From NCBI GenBank assembly GCA_027038805.1, contig JALWGO010000219.1, positions 1 to 9,083 on the forward strand: a stretch of 9,083 bases of DNA, written 5' to 3'. Below are positions 1 to 4,766 of this stretch, one piece after another (position 1 is the stretch's first letter; every line of letters starts with the position of its first letter). The notes under the pieces are model-generated. The model was not told where the DNA came from. It saw nothing but the letters and a program-made list of their open reading frames with translations, and did no database searches. The position numbers and the translations under genes are program-made. This DNA comes from Thermoprotei archaeon. Its GTDB lineage: Archaea > Thermoproteota > Thermoprotei_A > Sulfolobales > WANQ01.

Positions 1-11
1 ATTTAATATTA

Positions 12-19
12 TTATATAG
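12..19 (+). promoter_or_regulatory. TATA box of the glutaredoxin-like gene
   Basis: The sequence TTATATAG lies about 50 nt before the ATG at 66. It would place the transcript start near 40, leaving a leader of roughly 25 nt that contains GGGAG at 53-57, 8 nt before the ATG. The left edge of the window cuts off any BRE context, so the call rests on the TATA match and its position. Confidence 0.5.
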
Positions 20-65
20 CCTAATTTTCATACAGAATTATAGGTCGTAGAAGGGAGATAATCCT

Positions 66-560
66 ATGGCTAGAGGAGAGGGTAAGAGGGTCTGTAATAT
101 TGTGTTTTATGGTTTGCCTCCTCTTGAGGTGTTATTGTATGCTTCTATTAATAATTGTAGTAAGCGTAGTAGGCTTCCCTACATGGTTAGAGTGAAGGTG
201 TATTATTCTCCTGGTTGTCCGGCTTGTAGGAGGTTTTTCTTGTATGCTATTGATACTGATAACTTGTTTGTTGAGGCTTACCCGGTTGAGGATCCAAAGA
301 TTGCTGCTCGTGTGGAGGAGCTTGTTGGTAAGGTTGTTACGCCAGTAGCTGAATTGGAGAATGGTGCTGTTATTCGTGGTTGTCCTCCTAGTTATGAGGA
401 GTTTATTGAGCGCTTAAAGGCTGCTTATGAGGGAAGACCCGCTAAGGGAATTGTTAGGCTCCCTGGTGGTAGGAGGGTTGAGGAGTCTAAGCGGGAGAGT
501 GGTTTAGAGGAGTTGCTTTTAGCTCTTCTGCGTAAGAGGCTTGAGGTTAAGGGGGATTAA
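66..560 (+). CDS. Glutaredoxin/thioredoxin-fold protein with CPAC motif
   Basis: A 164-residue protein whose core starts near residue 40 with a beta strand followed by the redox motif C51-P-A-C54. A Thr-Pro pair at 92-93 (V-V-T-P) sits where the cis-proline of thioredoxin folds belongs, and GC106PP follows the next strands. These features fit a cytoplasmic glutaredoxin/NrdH-like thiol-disulfide oxidoreductase; partner and substrate cannot be read from the sequence. About 50 C-terminal residues form a charged helical tail not needed for the fold. The start at 66 is preferred because GGGAG lies 8 nt upstream and the extra 39 codons use the same T/G-ending codons as the rest. ATG at 183 gives a compact classical domain and stays possible. 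Codons ending in T or G dominate, unlike every neighbouring gene, which favours A-ending codons. The gene converges on the ATPase gene to its right. Confidence 0.75.
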   Translation: MARGEGKRVCNIVFYGLPPLEVLLYASINNCSKRSRLPYMVRVKVYYSPGCPACRRFFLYAIDTDNLFVEAYPVEDPKIAARVEELVGKVVTPVAELENGAVIRGCPPSYEEFIERLKAAYEGRPAKGIVRLPGGRRVEESKRESGLEELLLALLRKRLEVKGD

Positions 561-652
561 AGAGGGAGGGGTTCAGAGAGGGCGACATAATTCATCCCCT
601 CTTTCCCGGAGGGTCATTTGACCTTGCCCTCTCATCACCTTAGAAGGATTAA
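561..652. other. GC-rich structured gap between convergent genes
   Basis: This 92-bp gap holds a perfect 8-bp inverted repeat, GAGAGGGC at 576-583 with GCCCTCTC at 626-633. Inside it is a small hairpin, GGTCA (612-616), TT, TGACC (619-623). The pyrimidine run CCCCTCTTTCCC (595-606) follows the stop of the glutaredoxin-like gene. The simplest reading is a shared 3' region that ends transcription from both sides. A poor match to a minus-strand C/D RNA also exists and is discussed under rejected items. Confidence 0.35.
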
Positions 653-1759
653 CTATATCTTTGCTTTCCTACATGTTTCTCTTACTACTGGGTCTATTAT
701 ATGGTATTCGTTGTTTATTTTTGCTATGTAGCCGTATTTTACGAGTTTCTTGAGGAGTTCTGTAAATCTTTTATCGTTTATGTATCCTGTTTTAGCTGTT
801 ACGTAGGCTTTTATTTCGCTCCACCTTGTTAACCCTAGTGCTATTGCTTTTAGTATTGCAAGGTATCTTCTCTTGGAGGGAGCTATTATTCGTTCTAGTT
901 CCTCTAAAATGAATTTTGATCCCTCCTGGAATACCTTGTTTAATGCCTCTTTGTGGCGCATTCTCCTTATTCCACGATAGTATCCATAGTAGGTTAGCCA
1001 TCCAACTATTCCGTCTAGCAAGTTTATGGTGTCGCTTATTTCTTCTTCACTTATTTCTAAGCCTAGTTGTTTGAAACCTCTTTTGAGGAATTCTTGGCTT
1101 TGTATTGAATTGAATCTATCTAAGTATATTTCTCTACGATATCTTCCGAATAGTGGAGCTTTTGGATCCTCTATTCTTAGAAAATCTCTTAGAACTCCTA
1201 CCTCACTTCCAGTAAGGACTATAGTTATGTGTTCGAGATTATCTATAGCCCATGATATTATACCATCATATCTAGTGTTAGAGTATCTTAGATACTGGGC
1301 TTCATCTAACACTAGTATAAAGTGAAGTCCATGTTTCTCGCACCAAGAGTTTATCTCTGATAGTAATAGTGTTAATGGTATTCTTGATGAGGGTTCTATT
1401 TCTATTTCATAATCTCTTACTCGTATTTTCTTAATTCTTTTCAAGGCCTCCTTTATATTGAAGCCTATTCTCTCATACCATTTCATGTGTTTTACGAAGT
1501 TATTGACAATACTTTCAACGAGGTATTGATCTGTTATAGTGTTTGCTCTAAAATATATTTCTCGCACATCTATTAGGATGAAAGGCTGTTGTAGCTCGTT
1601 TAACGCTACTCTAACGAGACTTGATTTACCTATTCTTCTAATACCATATACTATTATTAGTGGTTCTCTCAAGTCGATTGCTTCTAGGAAGCCGCCTAGC
1701 TCTTTTTCGCGATTATAGAAGTCTTCTTTCCGCTCCTTTGGGGCCACATCGAAATACAA
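653..1759 (-). CDS. Archaeal NRE-type P-loop ATPase (ATPase_2, MJ/PH/SSO type)
   Basis: A 368-residue STAND-like archaeal ATPase. The entry motif F-Y-N16-R-E leads the family's usual N-terminal region. Walker A is G39-I-R-R-I-G-K45-S46, and Walker B is the hydrophobic strand ending in D152-E153. The sensor-like TGSE lies at 183-186, and the L-F-G-R206 segment precedes the family's typical E-x-x-L-x-x-F run. The last 75 or so residues look like a winged helix (K-R-R-Y-L-A-I-L-K onward). Such proteins bind and hydrolyse ATP and many may bind DNA, but their cellular role is largely unknown. The start is TTG at 1759: an in-frame TAG stop lies eight codons upstream, no in-frame ATG is available before the NRE motif, and a G6-A-G ribosome site ends 8-9 nt before it. 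GTG at 1747 is the only close alternative. The leader carries a duplicated 20-bp element (1762-1801). Confidence 0.85.
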   Translation of the reverse strand: MYFDVAPKERKEDFYNREKELGGFLEAIDLREPLIIVYGIRRIGKSSLVRVALNELQQPFILIDVREIYFRANTITDQYLVESIVNNFVKHMKWYERIGFNIKEALKRIKKIRVRDYEIEIEPSSRIPLTLLLSEINSWCEKHGLHFILVLDEAQYLRYSNTRYDGIISWAIDNLEHITIVLTGSEVGVLRDFLRIEDPKAPLFGRYRREIYLDRFNSIQSQEFLKRGFKQLGLEISEEEISDTINLLDGIVGWLTYYGYYRGIRRMRHKEALNKVFQEGSKFILEELERIIAPSKRRYLAILKAIALGLTRWSEIKAYVTAKTGYINDKRFTELLKKLVKYGYIAKINNEYHIIDPVVRETCRKAKI

Positions 1760-1761
1760 TT

Positions 1762-1801
1762 TACTGTCTCCCCCCGATAGCTACTATCTCCCCCCGACAG
1801 T
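1762..1801 (-). repeat. Tandem 20-bp direct repeat with nested dyad in the ATPase leader
   Basis: Two adjacent 20-bp units, 1762-1781 and 1782-1801, agree at 17 of 20 positions. Each contains a C6 run, read as GGGGGGAG in the mRNA. The copy nearer the gene serves as ribosome site for the TTG start. The block is also symmetric: CTGTC (1764-1768) pairs with GACAG (1796-1800), and GATAG (1776-1780) pairs with CTATC (1784-1788) around a 3-bp centre. It sits between the TATA box and the start codon, across the expected transcript start, so an operator or translational control element is plausible. Confidence 0.7.
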
Positions 1802-1807
1802 TATAAA
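1801..1807 (-). promoter_or_regulatory. TATA box of the P-loop ATPase gene
   Basis: On the minus strand the sequence reads CATGCTTTATAACTG, with TTTATAA as the TATA element. Its centre is about 45 nt before the TTG start, predicting a transcript start near 1778, inside the duplicated element. A second TATA-like sequence, CTATAAACC, lies farther upstream at about 1816-1824 and cannot be excluded. Confidence 0.55.
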
Positions 1808-1850
1808 GCATGTAGGGTTTATAGGGATAAGGGTATTCCGTTACATGCTT
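1806..1850. repeat. 9-bp inverted repeat between the membrane-protein and ATPase genes
   Basis: AAGCATGTA (1806-1814) is perfectly complementary to TACATGCTT (1842-1850), with 27 nt between. It starts right after the stop codon of the membrane-protein gene (1856-1858) and reaches the TATA box of the ATPase gene. It could fold as a 3'-end hairpin of the first transcript or be a paired protein-binding site for the second. Confidence 0.45.
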
Positions 1851-1855
1851 CTACA

Positions 1856-2947
1856 TCATCCTATGTTCCATGAGTTAACTATTTTCCATAATTCTTCTTT
1901 CATTTGTTTGAAGTTCTCGTGTGTTGCTGCTGCATATATTATTGCTGTTCTATCGCGTGCTTGGTCGTAGAAGGTTATGAAGAAGCCATCCAATACTATT
2001 TCCTCATAGGATTTTACATCGCTTCTCGTCACCATTGATCCGTACATTAGGTAGGCTTTGTAGCCCTTGTATTCTATTTCTGTGATGTTTCGAACCCTTA
2101 TGACATATGTGTAGGGGTTGGGGCATCCGTGTAGGCGTAGCCAGAAGTCTTGGTCCCAGATGGCGAATTGTGAAACTAGGCTGACATCTCTTACATCATG
2201 GTATCCTTGAATCCAGTATAGGCCTATCCATACCTGGTATCCTGGGCTTCCACGAGTAAACCTTGTTGTAGGGTAATAGTAGTTGTTTATTCCCTTTTCA
2301 CCCATCCACAACCATACTAAGTCCATCTTGGTATGGACCTTTACATACCCCTCATGATCGGGAAAGGCTTCTACAATGCCCCACTCATTACTGTAGACTG
2401 TTATAGCCGAGACAACTAATACTGCAACAAGTATACCCGATAATATAGCTGAAGTCTTAGCTGAGGAATACTTGGCTATCATTCGGGGGATAACATAGAC
2501 TATTCCAGCCGCAATAAGCGTGGATATAAAGCCATCCAATAATAGTACTAGGGCGCCACGCTGGCTCCAATACCATAGAATTCTCTCTGGAACACCGCCG
2601 ATTAGGACGTAGATTAGAGTCCAGCCGACTAGCTGTGAGAACCCAGCAACTAGGCCTCCAACTAGTGGATGTGTTTTCCTCCAGGCATACCCAGCTAAAG
2701 CTCCAACAAATGCTGGAACCCAGAAGGCTATTAGGTAAACATTATAATAGATTGAGAGCAATAAGCCAGAGACGAGCCCCGAAAGAATACCCCATAGAGG
2801 GGAAAAGAAGAAAGTCATTGCAATAGCTCCGCTACTCGTATAATAGCCGGGTAAGTGTAGTGCATCACTAGCAATCCTTATAGTAACACTTAGCAACACG
2901 AAGACTGGGAGGAGCAGTAAGTTTAACCTAGGCAACCTCACCGACAA
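1856..2947 (-). CDS. Membrane protein: ECF-S-like helical core plus extracytoplasmic domain
   Basis: A 363-residue membrane protein. Residues 8-26 form the first helix. The stretch Y-T-S-S-G-A-I-A-M to S-I-Y-Y (36-67) has a short helix followed by a Pro-Leu-Trp-Gly-start helix, as in substrate-binding S components of ECF vitamin transporters. Further helices lie near 71-88, 93-115, 131-155 and 165-187. The loops W-R-K-T-H (88-92) and R-M-I-A-K (156-160) are basic and so probably cytoplasmic. Counting seven helices, the last 175 residues face outside. That domain is rich in Trp and Tyr, has one Cys, and ends with a strand-helix pattern; I do not recognise it. The TTG start at 2947 is taken as longest. 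GTG at 2941 lies a better 9 nt from GGGTG and may be the true start. No EcfA/T genes are visible, so a transport role is inference. Confidence 0.65.
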   Translation of the reverse strand: MSVRLPRLNLLLLPVFVLLSVTIRIASDALHLPGYYTSSGAIAMTFFFSPLWGILSGLVSGLLLSIYYNVYLIAFWVPAFVGALAGYAWRKTHPLVGGLVAGFSQLVGWTLIYVLIGGVPERILWYWSQRGALVLLLDGFISTLIAAGIVYVIPRMIAKYSSAKTSAILSGILVAVLVVSAITVYSNEWGIVEAFPDHEGYVKVHTKMDLVWLWMGEKGINNYYYPTTRFTRGSPGYQVWIGLYWIQGYHDVRDVSLVSQFAIWDQDFWLRLHGCPNPYTYVIRVRNITEIEYKGYKAYLMYGSMVTRSDVKSYEEIVLDGFFITFYDQARDRTAIIYAAATHENFKQMKEELWKIVNSWNIG

Positions 2948-2972
2948 CTACACCCTTTAACGAGCCGCCTAA

Positions 2973-2981
2973 CCTTATATA
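2973..2981 (-). promoter_or_regulatory. TATA box of the membrane-protein gene
   Basis: The minus strand reads TGTATATAAGG, a good archaeal TATA element. Its centre at about 2977 predicts a transcript start near 2951, only a few bases before the start codon. The mRNA would therefore be almost leaderless, which fits the weak, very close GGGTG at 2951-2955. Confidence 0.6.
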
Positions 2982-3017
2982 CAATAGACATATAGTAAAA
3001 AGATTAACTGAGAAAAA

Positions 3018-3079
3018 GGTGTCAGGGGAGCAACTCGTCCTCATGTACTATCAGCTGAAATCCGGGCTCCTCATCCACC
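3018..3079 (-). ncRNA. Candidate box C/D sRNA (dual guide)
   Basis: The minus strand shows all parts of an archaeal box C/D guide RNA in order. GGTG (3076-3079) pairs with CACC (3018-3021) as terminal stem. Next come box C ATGAGGA (3068-3074), a 13-nt guide (3055-3067), box D' CTGA (3051-3054), a 6-nt spacer, box C' ATGAGGA (3038-3044), a 12-nt guide (3026-3037) and box D CTGA (3022-3025). C and C' are identical and differ from the consensus RUGAUGA at one base (U to G). With the stem, a 3-nt G-A-U bulge and the G-A/A-G pairs, the outer motif forms a proper kink-turn. Guides of 12-13 nt and a 62-nt length fit the class, which directs 2'-O-methylation with L7Ae, Nop5 and fibrillarin. The targets read 5'-GGGAGCAACUCG for D and 5'-CUGAAAUCCGGGC for D'. 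The variant box C and unproven targets keep this a candidate. Confidence 0.65.
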
Positions 3080-3111
3080 AAGAATAAGCGTAGAGTAGCT
3101 AGTACAAATAG

Positions 3112-3117
3112 TTTATA
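3112..3117 (+). promoter_or_regulatory. TATA box of the Mth938-like gene, possibly two-way
   Basis: TTTATA in the context AGTTTATACTTT predicts a plus-strand start near 3140, about 27 nt before the TTG at 3167. Read on the minus strand the same bases are AAAGTATAAACT, a TATA box with a purine-rich BRE. It would start a transcript near 3089, about 10 nt ahead of the sRNA candidate. Confidence 0.5.
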
Positions 3118-3166
3118 CTTTAAGGTACAGATAATACTTGGAAACATATCGTGGGGGGATTGGGGT

Positions 3167-3550
3167 TTGCTAGAGGAGACTGGTTTCGGCTACATCGTAG
3201 TTAATGGTAGGAGGTATGAACATGATATAGTATTATATCCTAATGGACTCTTAGAGAAGCGTAGGAAGGATCTATCGAAAAAGTATAGGAGCGAATACGG
3301 TCATACACCTCTCTCTAGAGAAGAACTAGAATACTATTTGGAGAAAACAGCCAACATAGAATACCTCGTCATCGGGAACGGGCAATACGGTGCCCTACCA
3401 CTAACACCAGAGGCAAAGAAGCTCCTCGAAGACCTTAGGAAGAAAGGAGTAGAAATAATCATTGATAAGACTCCAAAAGTATTGCGTAAGGTAAACAAGT
3501 TATTAGCAGATAAGAGGAAAATACTCGCAGTAATCCATGTAACATGCTAA
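3167..3550 (+). CDS. Mth938-like domain protein (DUF498/AAMDC/NDUFAF3 family)
   Basis: A 127-residue single-domain protein matching the Mth938-like family over its full length. The N-terminal G-F-G-Y-I-V-V-N-G-R-R-Y strand-turn-strand comes first. The central E-Y-L-V-I-G-N-G-Q-Y-G strand follows, then a helix with an E-A-K-K-L-L-E pattern. The end, A-V-I-H-V-T-C, matches the family's usual L-H-L-T-C ending. The eukaryotic relative NDUFAF3 helps assemble complex I and AAMDC is linked to growth control, but the archaeal protein's role is unknown; it is presumably cytoplasmic. TTG at 3167 is the only start that keeps the conserved first strand, and a G6 run (3153-3158) ends 8 nt before it, much like the G6 site of the P-loop ATPase gene. 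The next gene begins 64 nt downstream on the same strand. Confidence 0.85.
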   Translation: MLEETGFGYIVVNGRRYEHDIVLYPNGLLEKRRKDLSKKYRSEYGHTPLSREELEYYLEKTANIEYLVIGNGQYGALPLTPEAKKLLEDLRKKGVEIIIDKTPKVLRKVNKLLADKRKILAVIHVTC

Positions 3551-3562
3551 GAAGAGCATGGT

Positions 3563-3589
3563 GGGTAGGCTTTTAGCCTAAATTTACCC
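3563..3589 (+). repeat. Small hairpin between the Mth938-like and MoxR-type genes
   Basis: TAGGC (3566-3570) pairs with GCCTA (3576-3580) across a 5-nt loop. GGG (3563-3565) and CCC (3587-3589) could add an outer stem after an unpaired stretch. The hairpin is short and could be a weak terminator or processing site between the two genes. TAAATTTA at 3579-3586 overlaps it and is the only TATA-like candidate ahead of the MoxR-type gene. Confidence 0.3.
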
Positions 3590-3614
3590 TAAACTTTCCT
3601 AGGAGTATTAAAAC

Positions 3615-4760
3615 ATGCACATGAGAAATATCAGTAACTTGGAGCTACCACGAAAATTTATGGTAGAATTAGCTTATCCGTTCGTTGGCAGAGAAGAGGA
3701 AGCAAAGGTACTAACCCTAGCACTACTTGCACGAGAGCATGTGCTACTAGTAGGTGAGCCAGGTACTGCTAAGTCAGCTCTAGCGAGGAGAGCAGCTGAG
3801 CTCTTAAACGTGAGGTTCTTCAAGTACCTTCTTACAAGGTATACGGAGCCAGCAGAACTCTTCGGGCCGCTCGATATAAAGGGTCTCCAAGAAGGAGTAT
3901 ACAAGAGGATTACCAGGGGCAAGCTACCCGAGGCAGAAATAGCGTTCTTAGACGAGGTCTTCAACGCTAACTCGGCAATCCTAAACGCTCTCTTAAGTAT
4001 TCTTCAGGAAAGAGTATTATACGACGGTTATACTGAAATAAGAGTACCCTTATGGACTATGATTGGGGCAAGCAATAGAATACCAGACGAACCAGAGCTA
4101 GAGGCTCTCTATGACCGTATGTTATTAAGACACTTTACGAGACCTGTAGAAGAAAACAAGTGGAGCGAACTATTAGATGCTGCATGGAATATCGAGTCCG
4201 GTAAAATACCAGTACCCCAACCAATAATGGGGTTGGCGGAACTAAAACAACTACACCAGACAGTATTAGAGGTAGATTACCAGCCAGTGAAAACGAAGTT
4301 GATAAAACTCTACGCTATCTTTGAGGAGAAGGGAGTACATTTAACTGATAGGCGCAAGGGCAAGGCCTTAAAAGTTATAGCAGCTAACGCGGTTCTATCT
4401 GGTAGAACTATTGCTAGCGAAGAAGACCTCATAGTATTAAAATATGTTGCACCAAGAGACGAGGATGACCTTGACAAGGTGCTCGCCATAATAGCTGAGG
4501 AGTTGAAGACTCCTGCAAAATACTTGCGTGAACTAGCTGATATAGAGAATAATACTAGAGAGCTAGCGAGAATAATAGAGGGAATACCCGAATACGATCC
4601 AAGACTAGTAGAAGTACACCGGAACCTAAGGATAGCAAGGGAGAGAGTACTAGAGCTTGCTAGAGAGAGTGGAAACGAGCAAGTAGAGACTAGAGCTCAA
4701 GAAGTAGTATACGAGATAGATACCCTCCTCGAAAAAGTTTCACGAAAACTGGGGTTCTAA
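3615..4760 (+). CDS. MoxR-family AAA+ ATPase (RavA-like)
   Basis: A 381-residue AAA+ protein of the MoxR group. Walker A is G47-E-P-G-T-A-K53-S54. Walker B is I-A-F-L-D113-E114, followed by V-F-N-A-N-S-A-I-L-N-A-L-L, a hallmark of MoxR proteins. Sensor 1 is in G-A-S-N154-R, and arginine-finger candidates are R168 and R172 in Y-D-R-M-L-L-R. Sensor 2 probably lies in the lid after T-D245-R-R. The last 90 residues are helical and charged. MoxR ATPases work as chaperone-like remodellers, usually together with a VWA partner. Here a VWA gene follows after 6 nt, the layout of E. coli ravA-viaA, although RavA is longer (about 500 residues) and has an extra domain missing here. ATG at 3615 has AGGAG (3601-3605) 9 nt upstream; ATG at 3621 is the alternative. 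Confidence 0.9.
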   Translation: MHMRNISNLELPRKFMVELAYPFVGREEEAKVLTLALLAREHVLLVGEPGTAKSALARRAAELLNVRFFKYLLTRYTEPAELFGPLDIKGLQEGVYKRITRGKLPEAEIAFLDEVFNANSAILNALLSILQERVLYDGYTEIRVPLWTMIGASNRIPDEPELEALYDRMLLRHFTRPVEENKWSELLDAAWNIESGKIPVPQPIMGLAELKQLHQTVLEVDYQPVKTKLIKLYAIFEEKGVHLTDRRKGKALKVIAANAVLSGRTIASEEDLIVLKYVAPRDEDDLDKVLAIIAEELKTPAKYLRELADIENNTRELARIIEGIPEYDPRLVEVHRNLRIARERVLELARESGNEQVETRAQEVVYEIDTLLEKVSRKLGF

Positions 4761-4766
4761 TCACCC

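Noticed and set aside
183..560. Glutaredoxin-like gene starting at ATG 183
   Set aside because: Possible, but GGGAG spacing and continuous codon style favour 66; only a weak AGG lies upstream of 183.
573..639. Second possible C/D sRNA on the minus strand: C box GTGATGA, C'-like GGGATGA, D box CTGA
   Set aside because: The terminal stem does not pair, D' is only ATGA, and the spacings (14-15 nt guides, long inner spacer) are off. It is far weaker than the 3018-3079 candidate.
792..1325. Reading frames inside the P-loop ATPase gene (792-1001 minus, 1026-1325 plus)
   Set aside because: They overlap a clearly coding gene, have no recognisable motifs, and look like shadows of its codon bias.
2635..2826. 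Plus-strand frame opposite the membrane-protein gene
   Set aside because: Low-complexity translation without motif or promoter; antisense shadow of the transmembrane region.
3674..3964. Minus-strand frame opposite the MoxR-type ATPase gene
   Set aside because: Ser-rich antisense shadow over the Walker A/B region; no ribosome site or domain.
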